Source: Fistularia commersonii
Taxonomy: Eukaryota > Chordata > Actinopteri > Syngnathiformes > Fistulariidae
Assembly (NCBI GenBank): GCA_037954325.1
Contig: JBBMNZ010000003.1
Span: forward strand, 6,027,965-6,091,964
DNA length: 64,000 bases
Direction of reading: 5' to 3'
How positions within the stretch are numbered: the first letter of the stretch is position 1; every line of letters starts with the position of its first letter. Below are positions 26,157-38,137 of this stretch, piece after piece. The notes below the pieces were generated by a model, which saw only the letters and a program-made list of their open reading frames with translations, was not told where the DNA came from and did no database searches. The position numbers and the translations under genes were made by a program.

Positions 26157-26197
26157 TAATATAATATAATATAATATAATATAATATAATATAATTT
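26157..26197. repeat. (AATAT)n pentanucleotide repeat
   Basis: Eight tandem ATAAT units, the reverse complement motif of 13742-13806. Confidence 0.9.
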
Positions 26198-26368
26198 TTA
26201 ACTTACACACAATCATACATATACTCTACATTGCCCTATGCTTTATTCTGAACTTAGCTGAACTGAACTGAGGAAATCCAAAACCTTGAAGAATAATAAA
26301 ACCCCCCTGTGTGTGAATGACAGTTAAATGCTACAGTGGGAAGAGTAATAAGTCCATTTAGTAAAAAG

Positions 26369-26404
26369 AAAAATAAAGAAAAATAAAGAAAAATAAAGAA
26401 ATAA
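26369..26404. repeat. short A-rich tandem repeat
   Basis: About three copies of aaaaataaag (10 bp) followed by AATA-rich sequence. Confidence 0.75.
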
Positions 26405-27439
26405 ATTAATAAATACAATTTCCATAGGATGCAAAGGAGTGAGAGAGTGGTTAGCAGACAGAGGAACTTGAAAACACCAATCATTCATTTATGGCGCGAC
26501 CATATCTGTTTTCAAAGGCGTGCAGGCACATGGAGCAGAACATGAAATTATAGGTTTGATGCCGCCGCCGGTGTCACCGGGAGCCACGGCAACAGCAAAA
26601 TATTCCAAGTCGTATTTATGGAAGTGACAAACTGGATTTTGACGGAGAAAACACAGAACCCAGGGGAGGTGAAAAGTGACCTCTTCGTATTTTTTCTGTA
26701 ATCTTGGTTTCTCCCAATGACGGGTTGATTTGGAACTGGCGAGATTGCTTTTCCGTTATTTCTCACACTGTGTTGATGCTACAGTTGAAATCAGCTGATG
26801 GTGTCACACTATTATTTCTAACTTTTCATTCTATGAGCAGAAGGGTGGAGCCATAGGCGGCCACTGTGTTTGCAGAGCGGAGCAGTACTTTTAGTGTTTA
26901 CCAATTAGCAATTTTGATTAAATGAAAACAACAACAGCTTTGCTTGGAATACTTTTCCAGCCCTAAGGTTTTTTTTGTTTTTTTTTACACATATATATAT
27001 ATATATATATACACATATGAAAATATATATACCTTTTTTTGCTATGAAATGACAAGCTGAATTGAAATCATGAAATGCAAATTTAGAATTTAAAAATAGA
27101 TAATTGAATGGATACATCAAATCAGTGCAGTCAAAGATTGTTTTTGCTACCCATTTGACCATATTTGTTGATTTCCCATGGCAGCAATACTGATTTATTC
27201 ATGTATTTAGTTAGTCTAATGATCTAATTCAAAAGATGTTCATATTTCTTGTAAAGAGAAATCATTATCAATCGATGACAGAACGGTTGCAGAAATGAGT
27301 GCCTCTTCTGCACTACAAATGCATTATTATAAACAAATCACACTCTTTTAACATTCGAATAACACCTTCACCCCACCCTATATATTTGCACCTGACTTGG
27401 ATATGGATTGGTACATTACAACTAAAAATAAGAGAAAAT

Positions 27440-27830
27440 AAAGTTACTTAATCCAGTGACGTGTTTTAACTAGCTGCTTTTAAATTAAAGTAATAGCAAC
27501 TTACAATTCTTTTTAATGAGATGTCTGGCATCCTAATTACTATTGTAACATTATTTCATGGTTGATTGATGCCAGTTTATTCACAGAAAGGAGCCTTTTA
27601 TTATTTTGTGCAAATACAGATCATTGGTAATAATGGGAATAAAGTTTAACTCCTCATAAAGTCATCAGAGTGCTTAATATATGTCACCTTGACAGAAAAT
27701 ATTATAGTTATTACTTGATCATATGTAATTAACAAGTATTGTTTGAAAAATTTGGTTAATCCTCATCAGTCTAGATACCAATGTGCGTACTGAGAAGCTC
27801 ACGGTGTTTTTATTCATTTACTTAATATCA
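27440..27830. promoter_or_regulatory. candidate conserved non-coding element
   Basis: AT-rich but non-repetitive, dense in homeodomain-type sites: taattactattg, tgattgattgatgcc, atgtaattaacaag. Also octamer-like and CTTTT-rich blocks. No frame of length. Inference from composition. Confidence 0.3.
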
Positions 27831-28829
27831 CTTTTATACTGCAAAGTGTCTGTAAGTTGCAAGTTTAGGGTTGAGACACAGTAAGCTGTTAAAACATTTA
27901 AGTCTCTCCTGGCTCACAGAGTATGACAGTCTTCTGACCGCAATGTCAACCAAACAGAATCGTCGGTGCATAAAAATCCTATTGTTCCAGCTGATGGGAT
28001 GCAGCTTAAAACAAATTATAAAGATAAAATACCATCCCCTTTTTTTAAAAGTTGGATTTGATTTTTTTTTTTTTTTTTTTTTTCATGTCTGGGGCTGCAT
28101 CCCCCAAGCCTCAACACCCATCGGACCTTGGAAAGTCCTCTAAATCTGTCTTGAGGGCAAAAAGACAAATGCACTGATCCCCGGGCAGCTTGCGGAAGAG
28201 AGAAAATAATCGTTTCTTTTAGGCTCTGGCTGCCTCTTGCTTCAGTCAGTGCGTCTGACAAGGTCAGAGCAGCGATTCCCCGAGCAGACAGCGAGACTTA
28301 GCCCAGAGCCCCACCCCAGCTGTGGTTCTGGCATAGGAAAAAAAAAACAATATTAAAACAGACAAACAGCCAGCGGGACAACTAAAGTACGAGAACAATA
28401 GAAGGGGGGGGGGGGGGATTAATATCCCAAAAAAAATTGGAACACAGAAAACATTTGAAATATATTTGCAAATACTTTTTCGACTTTTAATCGTGACAGG
28501 ATCAATCACACGAACAAAAAACAGAGACCGTGTTGAACGTGTGCCGTCTTCTTCCCTTTTTAACTGTTCCGTAGGAACTCATGTGACGGTCGGCTGTTTT
28601 CTTGTGACTAAACGGACCGAGCCAGCAAGAAATGAATCGTCCGAGAAGTCCAAGCTCTCTTGGCCAAAATAAGTTTGGAGTTGGCTAACAGCTGGGCTCT
28701 TTACACCCGTCGCACCAGTCGTGCCAGTCTCTACTCCGGTCCCTCACTGCCTGTGCGACTGCAAAGCTAAAACCCTGGAAGAGGGTCGTTCCTTGGAAAG
28801 AAATTCAAGCTGGAAAGAAATTATTTTGT

Positions 28830-29130
28830 CCAAAAGTGGCGAGACCTTCACAGCCCCTCCTCTGCATATATCCAAACCATCTCAAACTCACTTTATCTCC
28901 AAAACATCTACCATGTGTTGTCCCTCTGATGGACTCATTCCTGATCCCATCCTCCTCACTCCCAAAGAGAACCTCAACATCTTCACCTCTGCAACTTCCA
29001 GCTCTGCCTCCCGTCTTCTCAGTGCTGCTGTTTCTGAACCAAACAACGCCGCTTGTCTCGCCTCTGCCTTCCACAGCTTTCTGTTGAACATCCGCCATGA
29101 ACCATGAAAGCATACCGTTGTGCCCTTGCG
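28830..29130 (-). mobile_element. RTE-like LINE 3' fragment
   Basis: On the minus strand, translation fragments read EDVEVLFGSEEDGIRNESIR, then GTTHGRCFGDKVSLRWFGYM and QRRG. This is the C-terminal part of the same LINE ORF2 as the copy at 17140-18150. It is frameshifted and truncated at both ends. Confidence 0.75.
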
Positions 29131-29323
29131 GCGTGTCGCTCTTCGGCACTGCCTCTGCTGAGTCATCGGACATAACGCTGTAAAAAAGGCATAGATGGCA
29201 ATATGGACGGATGAAAGAACTGGAAAAACTTCCTGATTGGCTTTCGCAGTTGTATCATATCCCCCATCCCCGCTACCATTGATTATCTATCTCAGGTGTG
29301 CCAGAGAGAAGTGGACCGCAATT

Positions 29324-29581
29324 ATGGACCGCAAAGAAATCCTGAAATTTTTCGGTCTTGACTGCACGCCAAGTGGGATTTCTCTTGACTTGTTGGCTCG
29401 TCTTTCTCCATATTTATTTGGCGATCCTCATACAATAGTTCACTTCTCGCCATCCAATCACAAACCGGTCAACGGGGAACCTTTTTACTCTGCAATGTTC
29501 CGGCTTCTCCAGAAGTTTCCTTCTTGTGTTGTTCTTGTGCCTACCTTTCGAGACTTTCTGCTGGATAGAAGTTTAAAATGA
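29324..29581 (+). other. unrecognised 85-codon open frame between LINE fragments
   Basis: ATG at 29324 opens MDRKEILKFFGLDCTPSGIS, with LARLSPYLFGDPHTIVHF and FRLLQKFPSCVVLVPTFRDF further on, ending TGA. The composition is protein-like, but it lies between two dead LINE pieces and a SINE fragment, with no recognised domain. May be part of an unrecognised transposon, or chance. Confidence 0.2.
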
Positions 29582-29589
29582 GTAGTTTG

Positions 29590-29700
29590 GGGCGACTGTG
29601 TCTCAGTTGGTAGAGCGCGGCGTTCCTCCAATTGGAAAGTTGGTGCTTTTGATTCCTCGCTGCTCCTCGCTGCATTCTGTTGGGTCCTTGGCTGGAGCAA
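29590..29700 (+). mobile_element. tRNA-derived SINE fragment (second family)
   Basis: ggggcgactgtgtctcagtt then ggtagagcgcggcg contains a clear A box (close to TGGCTCAGTTGGTAGAGCG). ttggtgcttttgattcctcg is a decayed B box, and ttgggtccttggctggagca matches the usual 'gtccttgagcaag' body of a common fish SINE. Not a functional tRNA gene: no acceptor-stem complementarity is evident. Confidence 0.6.
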
Positions 29701-30140
29701 CTTGCAATCTACAGTCGCCTTTTCCTTCAAGCTTTTCCCCTCACAGATCACCATATAACCTGCTTCTCTGGATCCTCTTCTCTCACACCAACTAATTTCA
29801 TGTCCCCTTTCCTCCATCCATGAATCTTCATGTCATTGTTCCTCTTGGCCTTCAACCTGGCAGAACCAACCTCGGCATTCTTCTACTGATACATTCACTA
29901 TCCTTCCTCTGTACAGCACATGACCAAACATCTCAGTCTGACTTTTTCTCAAAAAATTTAATGTGCTGTCCCTCTGATGGACTCATTCCTGATCCTATCC
30001 ATACTAGAACATCAGCATCGTCATCCTTGCTACCTCCAGCCGTGCTTCCTTTCTCTTCTTCAGTGCTTCTGTGTTTAAAAACCATACAACTTCTTTGGTC
30101 TCACCAACGTCTTCTACAACTTTCCTTTCATTCTGGCTGA
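29700..30140 (-). mobile_element. RTE-like LINE 3' fragment
   Basis: Minus-strand remnants read EARLEVARMTMLMF, a decayed DRIRNESIRGTA-type segment, then FGHVLYRG and GVREEDPE-like pieces. They end near ggggaaaagcttgaaggaaaagg, the family's usual 3' terminus. Much decayed by frameshifts. A SINE-like fragment lies directly next to its 3' end (29590-29700). Confidence 0.7.
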
Positions 30141-31118
30141 TACCTTTTTACCACACATATATTCATCTTTGCGGTGTCTTCAGTTGAGGTGAATGACCAA
30201 TAATTAATCCCATTTTCTTAAAATTGTTGGTTTATATCCTCACGTGATTCCTCCATTGCAATCCAAAGTCAACAGGTAGTTGTACTTTTTCCTTCTATTT
30301 CAGATTACATGTAACATATCAATGTTGTCTTCGGTCCGACATCCCGAAAAAATGTCGATATTCACTCCCGACACCCTCCTTTTCTTCCCAAACAATCGAG
30401 CCGTAATTGAAGTACAGCTCCCTGACATCACTTAATTGCATTTGTAGCATTTTGATGAGTAATGGAAGAAGCTCTTATCATCGGAGCTCGCAGCAGCCGA
30501 AAGATATTTGTCAGGGAAAACATCAAACAAAAGAAATCTTTTTTTTTTTTTTTTTTTTATGAGCTAGACGCTGAAGTCAGCAGCCTTCGGGATTAAGATC
30601 AAACTGATGTGGAGCAGCATCACAAGAAGCTGAACAATCGCCTTGAAAGTTAATGCGGCCGGCAGCCCTGGTGTATCGATGCCCAGCACCGCAACCGCAG
30701 TTGTGACTGATTTTTTTTTTTTTTGAGAATGTAAATCACAAAGATGGACAATGTATTCCAAATTAAGATCCTGCAAATACAATAATATTTTGTAATTTTG
30801 TGCACCCAAAGACATGCGCATCCTTAGGCTGCAAATGTCATAGCAAAAAGTGGCTAAAGTGATTACATGTAAAAAAGAAAAAAAAATATATAAAAAAAAA
30901 AAAAAGAATAAAAACAGTAAGAAATTCACAAAAATAGGAAATCAATAGAATTTAATTAGAAAAAAGAAATCTTAATTTCTTCATATTACCTGGTATATTT
31001 ATTATCATAGCCTGTCCATTTGGAAAATGAAGATACAGATGAATTGAACATCGAAGGTCTACTTACCCGGAACCTGAGTATTCTCTCTCTCTCCTTGAAT
31101 ATATACACCCGGTATTTT

Positions 31119-31546
31119 ACAGCAATCAGTCATAATATTGTGACTGGTGACAGGTGAAGTGATTAACATGTATTTTCTTGTTGCAGTGGCACCAGTTGGA
31201 GGCTGGAATATACAGCAGTCAGCCATAACATTATGTCTGGTAAGTCGTGAACCAAATAACGCGGATCGTCTGGTTACCGTGTCGCTATGGATTGGGTGCA
31301 CTGTTTTTTTGTGTCGTCTGACTCCATGTGTTGGAGGCAGGGAAATGGTCGCGGTGCAACTGGGAAGGTCGGCATCCACCAGAAGACATCGTTTTGACTC
31401 ACAACTCACAACTCAACAGAAGAGCTGCTGCAGCTCAGATGACTAAAAACAGCCGAATCTGGTTGTGATGCAAAGGTGTCAGACAAGCCTGTAAATATCA
31501 GAACTGGACCACGCGAAAGGATGTTGATAATGCTGATCGGTTTATG
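31119..31546 (+). mobile_element. Tc1/mariner-type remnant
   Basis: The left part reads cagtcataatattgtgactg, then gtgacaggtgaagtgattaa. The right end reads ataatgctgatcggttta. These resemble the termini of a widespread fish Tc1-like family (aatcagccataacatt...). A second internal copy of the terminal motif (cagtcagccataacattatg at about 31219) suggests a nested or rearranged copy. No usable transposase frame. Confidence 0.6.
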
Positions 31547-33094
31547 TACACGTCAAACTTTCCTTGCACAGCAAGTGGAGATTCACTGAGCTCCAAAACC
31601 AATGCAATCTGACTTATAAAATAAATAAATCAATTAATGAATAGACTATAACCCGAGAAATAAGATAAGATCTGATATAGATATATGTAAATAAGTGTTT
31701 TATTATACATATTTTATGAGTGGTAGTCATATTAGTAGTAATAGGTTTTTTGAAATCTCAAGCTAATTTGATATTTTATTCGCCTTCTTGGTTCTTGAAA
31801 AAAAAAAAAAAAGATTATATTGAAAACAATTTTCCCCCAGAGCTACTTCTGACAGGTCTATCAACAAGTACATCCAATCTCACAAACACACTCTCAGGGC
31901 TGCGTGGTGAACGGCGGCACCATGATAAAATCGGCGCTCTCCGAATCTCGCCGGCTCCCACTTCTCCTGGACTTTGCACTGCTCGCCTCCAGTTTATCGA
32001 CCTTTGACCCCGACCCACTCACGCCCCGACCGGGCGGACACCGAAGAGAGTTTTGCGTCAGTGCGAAGCTTTCACATGGGTCGTCAGCATATGGAATCGG
32101 CCGGTCAAGTCTTATCGCACACAAGTTCTGGTCGTCGTCCTCGTGATTTCCCCAAGAAATTAAAAACCACGCGACCTTTTCGATGATACCTTTATACGTT
32201 TACGCTGCAGGTGGACAGTTCACAGTAGAGGGAGAACGCAGGCTTTGGCGTGTATGACATCTTCAATTCAAAAGCCTGTCGGTGTTGCCGGGCTCGTAAA
32301 CAGAAAAAATATAGCAGTTACAATTTCTGATTAATTTAGTACCATTTATTACATAATCCAGATTCAGATGGAGAATTACAATCAAACCGGAATGCAGCGA
32401 CACATGTGGACACACGTGCTCGATTAAGACCTTAAAAGTATCTATATATATTCGTCCTTTCATTTAAAACCACAGCCTGTATGTCTTAGGAGAGCTTTTA
32501 TCAGTCCAAATCTAACAGGGACTCCATTTGAAGGTTTTCGCCTGAATCTGTTTTTGATTTTCGACTGAACGAGAGTTGTCTCTGATGCTCCCGTTCGTAT
32601 CAAAGCAAATATTACAAACATGTCGGTTAAAGTCTGCTCGACAACTCGGCAAACAAAAGCCTCCAGCTATAAAGGTTTTTTTTTTTAAAAATAACTTGAA
32701 ATATCTTTCAGCTCATCCTTTGTTTCTGGAAATCAGCCGGGATGCAGTGACAAAAGGGATTGTTAAAGAAATATATATTTCTATTTGAAAATCAGTAGGT
32801 ACGATGGAAATGTGCACCTCCATGCTTTTTCACCCGTAACAGCCCGATGACCGTGTAATAACCTTTAATAACCTTGTAATATCCTTTTGAATCCCACATT
32901 AATAACATTGCTGTCCGTTTACTTCCACCAAGGAAACATTAATGGTCTCCGCCCCGCCCTCAACCCTCACATTTATTTTTTATGTGTGTATATAAGTATG
33001 TGTGTATATATTGATATATACATATGTGTGTATGAGTGTGTAAATGTGGATATATTTATAATTTTTTCTTTAATTTTTATTTAATTATTTTTTT

Positions 33095-33240
33095 CCATTT
33101 TACCACTTTGTAAATTTTATTGTTTTTATTTTCAATTTTTCTTTTGAATGTGTATTTTTGTACATGTCTGTAGGGTCCTTGATTGCCAAGCAAGGCGCCT
33201 TAAATAAAATGTATTATCATTATTATTATCATTAGCAATA
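33095..33240 (+). repeat. LINE-type 3' tail, copy 2
   Basis: ttaccactttgtaaatttta then ttgtttttattttcaatttt, later gtacatgtctgtagggtcct, aaggcgccttaaataaaatg and a (TTA)n end. Nearly the same as copy 3 over the first 25 bases. Confidence 0.6.
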
Positions 33241-33816
33241 TTATAATGCTTAATCATGCTCATCTAATTTAATTTATATCATTTATTGAAATCCTTGCAT
33301 AATCTCGAAGCACAGTAGGAAGAAATTGGCGAAAAAAATAAAAGCAATTCAAAAGTGAATAATAAACCGGAAATAAACTCAAAGGTTTAATGGACCTTTT
33401 AAAAGTAAAGCATGATTAGAACGACAATACAAAGCAGATCTTCCTCCCTCGGCGAGCTTTGTCACCTGCGGGGTGACGGTACGCCCACGGCGGCCACGCC
33501 GAGAAAAGAAGGGATGAAAAGGTGGAGTTGAAACCTTTCTGAAACAAATGTCGGTGCTTTTCAAACAACTTTCCGACCACCTTTACTTGGCAAAGAAAAG
33601 TATCTGCTCTTTCAAATCCCACTGAAAATCCAGTCCCCTCGCTGCTCCGGCGCGCTAACGTGCAAACTGAAAATTGGAACTTTGCACAATTCATTACCTT
33701 GTATCACCTCATCATTGTACAATTAGGTGATATTATGGTGATTTTGATGTGACACGCACTGTTAAAAATTAAGTTTCTAAGTCTAACTAGTTCTGGGCTT
33801 ACAACAAAAGATTGTC

Positions 33817-34340
33817 AAGGTCACAAACTAAAAACTGAAAGTCTCAGGGAAATTTTAGGATTGTTAATGAACTCGCTCCCGTCATCTTGATCGTTAAATA
33901 AAAGTGGTAACCTGAGGTTTTTTTAGATCAGTCTTTTCCTCGATTTTGGCTTACGACAATATCGAACGGGTTTTATATGATCGCAAGTCAGTCTTTATGT
34001 TGGAATAACACAATTAATGACCAATAGATGAGCTCTAATAAAACCGGAAAGCCGGCTTTGGGAAAAACTGCTCAAAGAATCAACCGAGTGGAGAAGGAAA
34101 AACGAAATAGCAGAGGCTCTGCAAATATCCAGTGAAAACATTGCATGGTGGGAAAAAAATGCTGAAAGAATCTAGTTGTGGTCTTGTAAACAGTGACCCT
34201 GTAAGATTCACTGTCTTTGTAAAATCCCAATCTGAGACGAGGCAGCGACAAAAATTCGTAAAACTTCTCTTAAGATATGAGTCGGAGTGTGACGATAATT
34301 TTCAAAGTCTTCAGATGTATAGGTATCATAAGTTGAGGTG
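33817..34340 (+). repeat. unrecognised dispersed repeat, copy 2
   Basis: Same orientation as copy 1, 13 kb away and about 90 bp longer, largely owing to an A-rich segment near 34090-34160 absent from copy 1. No coding capacity is evident. The divergence (my rough impression is 25 to 35% over aligned blocks) implies an old duplication or old insertion. Confidence 0.75.
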
Positions 34341-35489
34341 ATAGTTACGCAAACTGTTTATAAATTTATAAATAGAATTTATGAATAACAAACTAACGTC
34401 CCTTGTTGTTGTTGACAGATGATAGTTGGTGAGCAGCTCCAACCTGCATCAGGAGGCGGCTCGGTTTGCTTGTTCATTCCAATAAACACCAGACTTTGCA
34501 ATTCCTACCATAGATTCTCTCTCTCTTCTTTTCACTGAAAGAAAAAAGAAAAAAAAGCAATTCGGTCACATTTGTGTTAAATTGATAGCAGACGCCTCTG
34601 TTTTGGGGGTGAGTTGTCCTTTTAACAAACCCATTAACTGGTCCCGACTGACCCGTAGTATCTAGAACCAAATCGTATTCCCAATGCATTTCAAATTAAA
34701 CCGGCAGTTCACTCAAATACTGATAAAATCCCTTTAAAATACAAATTCATGTACCCCATGGCCTGCAGGGTAAAGGATCATATCATGACCATGACTTACC
34801 ATAATGACATAATGGTCACAATTTACTTTAGATCTGTCCTGCACCATCACTTTGTTCCCACAGCCAGGCCTTAATCAGACATTGTTGATAATAAATACTG
34901 TCAGACTTAAATGTACAAGGCTATGTGCTGGAATAAAACTATCACAAATATAATATTCAAAAATTACATTTATATTACGTGAGAACAAAACATTATCTGT
35001 AAAGATAGAGACTTTTTTCTGAAACCCAATGTAGCTGGAATTTAGTGTTCTTCATTCAAGTTTTTTTGCATTTGCATGGAGAACAATTATAAAAAGACAA
35101 CAATAAGACAATAACACCATATGGACAAAGTTACACACAATGGCTAATAATAATGCGTTTAAAGTTTTAACCATATAATTGTGTATGGAATCTGGGCCAC
35201 AAAAAATAAAACAGACGCTTGATCCCTCTGAAATGCATCGACACCTCAAAAACCGAAGATTAGCGGTCGGAGCTGTGGATATTTCATCCTATCAGGTGGA
35301 TGCTATTACATCACAATCTATTTAGTCTTCACGGTCTCATCCCTCCTCCACCAAACATCTGGTGATGTAACACAAGCCCCCGAGACCCGTTGTCTGCTGC
35401 ATGATATGTGCTGATTTGCAGTTACAGTTAAGTCCGTTTTTTTTTTTTTTTTTGTAAGCAAAATACCGGGATGAAAGCGGCGGGTCATT

Positions 35490-35957
35490 GTTAGAAAATC
35501 TGAAACATGCTATTTTTATTACAGCGTACTATAAACAGCAATCTGCAGACAGTAGTAAAATGTCAGAGGCGGCAGACGGATTGAAACGCATCTCCAATGA
35601 AAGACCAGCTGAGACGGCGAGCGCCGCAGAGTCTCCCCTGCCCCCTGGTGGCTATTTTCTAACGTCCGACCAGACGCCCCGGCTCTGCAAACACAAAGTG
35701 AATTCCCGTTCCTCGGCAACCCAAGGCCCATCTGAGGGACCCGACGAGCCCGACATAGCCCGGGTCGCTCGTCCGGTCGGCGGCGGTTCGGGGGGACGAG
35801 GAAGAGCTGTTTATAGGTCGGCCAATTTTAACCGTTCGCCGTTTGCAAGGCCGCGTCGGCTTCCAGACCAAGACAGGATGGGGCTTATCTGTGCCCCTGA
35901 CCTCCGCCTTCAAACCTCACACACTGCCCTCTCCCTGTCCACATCAAATGACAGCGC

Positions 35958-35960
<3 letters not shown>
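35490..35960 (+). other. GC-rich segment with an open frame, no exon support
   Basis: A + strand frame starts MLENLKHAIF; an internal MSEAADGLKRISNERPAETA start lies at about 35560. The frame stays open through GC-rich sequence into a GT repeat (229 codons in total). No homology recognised, no splice sites that would chain it, and the C-terminal third is repeat-encoded. A CTCF-like motif sits inside (35638-35655). Confidence 0.25.
35638..35655 (-). promoter_or_regulatory. CTCF-like motif
   Basis: + strand ctgccccctggtggctat; on the minus strand GCCACCAGGGGGCAG, a near-perfect match to the vertebrate CTCF core (CCACCAGGGGGC). It lies in a GC-rich segment 8.2 kb beyond the possible end of sorl1. 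Motif match only. Confidence 0.55.

Positions 35961-35993
<33 letters not shown>
35958..35993. repeat. (GT)n microsatellite
   Basis: Perfect TG run, terminating a GC-rich segment. Confidence 0.9.
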
Positions 35994-36101
35994 CTGCTTT
36001 TTTTTTAACGACTTGTGGGGAGCAGTAATCCTCATGCTATTAAGGTTAAGGCTAATGTGTGAATCCAGTATTGTGTTGCTGCAGATTCAGATATGTTCTG
36101 T

Positions 36102-36105
36102 GTAT

Positions 36106-36177
<72 letters not shown>
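36102..36177. repeat. (GT)n microsatellite
   Basis: About 35 nearly perfect GT units. Confidence 0.95.
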
Positions 36178-36178
<1 letters not shown>

Positions 36179-36258
36179 ACACAACATTTCATCTCTGATT
36201 TTTCATTTAATTTCCTTTTACCTTTATTTCTTCAAACTTCCTTTATGTCTTGGCTGTA

Positions 36259-36390
36259 CAGTAGAACCTCGGTTTCTCGAACACCCTTAATAATAACAAA
36301 CAAATCAGTCCAGCCACGAGCTCAAAGCATAAATCTGATTTTTTTTTTTTTTTTTTTTTTTTTGCTAATTTAATTTCTGAACTCCACATA
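36259..36390 (+). mobile_element. Tigger-like terminal fragment
   Basis: Begins cagtagaacctcggtttctc directly after TA, a cleaner copy of the terminal sequence found at 36391. It is followed by 24 T residues and no transposase sequence. Likely a second, truncated copy of the same family. Confidence 0.55.
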
Positions 36391-37162
36391 CAATAGAACC
36401 TTGGCTTACATGCATCCCTAACCAGGAACAAATCAAGCTAAGAACATAGATTTCGAAATTTGTGGGGTTGTAGCGCACTGGCACTTGTGCTTGTTACTAT
36501 TTACATCTTTCGTCTTTGTGTCTTCCTGTTCTAATGCTTTTACTGTGCTTTTTCAGTAAGTTAGTCCTCAGTATGGATCCCAAAAAGTGTTAGTGTTGAG
36601 AAGAAGTTAGAAATTACAGTCGATCTGAATCAGGAAATAATAGGTTAAAGTGAGAGTAGTGTTTGTGTTACTATAACACGGCTAAGTTAAGCGTCTGTCC
36701 GATCCTGAAGAACGAAGACGCCCTAAAGATGGCTGATGTGGCTAAAAGGGTGACTACAGTTAAGAAACAGAGTCACAAGTCTTATAAGAAATAGAAAAGT
36801 TATTGTTAGTTTGGATTAATGAAAAACAGCTTGCTGGAGAAAGTGTTAGCGAGGGTCTCCTACCAGAGAAGGCTTTTACTTTTGCATGCTGATTTGATGA
36901 AGGAAACTTCAAGTACAAGTGCTGGCAAGAAGAAAAATGTCACCAGAAACACAATAATGATATCTTGAATTCTTTTCTGAATTTTGCCACGAATAAGCCC
37001 ATAAAAAAGTTTCAAAAAAATTACAGTATGATTTTTTTTTGGGGGGGGGGGACTTAAAAAACAGATCAATGGGATTTACCTTGATCTCAACCGGGAAAAA
37101 ACGATTTGGTTCATGAGCGTGGCCAAAGAACGAATTCAATTCCACAATTCGTGATTTTACTG
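36391..37162 (+). mobile_element. pogo/Tigger-like DNA transposon, internally deleted
   Basis: Starts caatagaaccttggcttaca and ends aattcgtgattttactg, both flanked by TA, the usual target duplication of pogo/Tc1 elements. Inside, an ATG at 36573 opens MDPKKC, then by frameshift VSVEKKLEITVDLNQEIIG and later MADVAKRVTTVKKQSHKS. This is the helix-turn-helix N-terminus of Tigger-type transposases. Most of the transposase, including the DDE core, is deleted. Inactive. Confidence 0.75.
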
Positions 37163-37409
37163 TATATGCGAACAGTGCTTATAAATTGAATTGATTGCAA
37201 CACGTGATATTTCGGACGAACCTTGCTGGCGGCGACCTCCGGACTGACAGAGCAACTCCGTCATCTGTCTGGTTTCAAAAGGTCAACACGCAGAAAGTGC
37301 AGTGTCATCCTCTCCGCAGATGTCTCAAGTGAAGAGGATGGGCAACAAAGATGTCACAGTTTCCTTCGTCTGAACTGGTCTTTATATCGCTTCGTCCCGG
37401 CAGTTCAAA

Positions 37410-37433
37410 AATACACACACACACACACACACG
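37410..37433. repeat. (CA)n microsatellite
   Basis: Perfect CA run. Confidence 0.9.
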
Positions 37434-38137
37434 CAACCGCAGCAGTGGCTCAGACATTAATCTCTCCCGAGCGATAGGCTCGTCAGCTGTTTTCATCTCG
37501 GACACCCGTGCCTTATTCTTGCACCTCAGCGACGGGCCGGGGAGGAGACGGCCGCATCTTTGTTTTCGGGGCGAAGAATCGATGGGAGAAAAAATAAATG
37601 AAAGTTTTCGAGAGGAGAATCTCAGCAAGTGAGTCACCGGTTCTGCTGATTTTGTTTTAGGACATTAAAACACCAGTGTAGCTGCAGTAATAAAACTTTA
37701 TTAAATTGGAGAACAATGAAAGGGCTGTTTTTTGGGGGGATTGATAAACAGCGACGACAGTCAATTTCCGCTAGTTTTGGGGGTTTAGGAGTCTTTTATG
37801 AGAGAGTTCGGAGTTGGATTAAGTCTGGGGTTTTTGCAAAGCGGATGAACTTTAAATACGCCGCGATACTTGTTTTTGTAATTGGCCTCCATTCAAGGAG
37901 CTTTATCACACTAGATAGCATTCACATATTCACACACACACACACACACACTCACACACCAATCGCGGTGGAGCTGCCATTTGGTGTTGACATGAAAAAC
38001 ACGTTGACATGAGCGGCAGACAAGAGGAGCTGGGAATCAAACCGCAAACCTTCTATTATTTACATTATTTACATTATAATTAATAATCTCCCATTGCCCA
38101 CATTGGTTTCCTCCCAAAAAATATGAAGAAGCTTCAG

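Noticed and set aside
28805..29173. 122-codon minus-strand frame as a gene
   Set aside because: It is a frameshifted piece of the RTE-like LINE ORF2.
29600..29665. functional tRNA gene
   Set aside because: A box is good but the B box is decayed and no cloverleaf stems close; it fits a SINE head.
34648..34672. gacccgtagtatctagaacc resembling miR-100
   Set aside because: Core differs (gtagtatct against gtagatcc) and there is no stem partner nearby.
35488..36177. 229-codon plus-strand frame as a gene
   Set aside because: The C-terminal part is GT repeat, there is no recognised domain and no splice-supported partner; kept only as a low-confidence segment.
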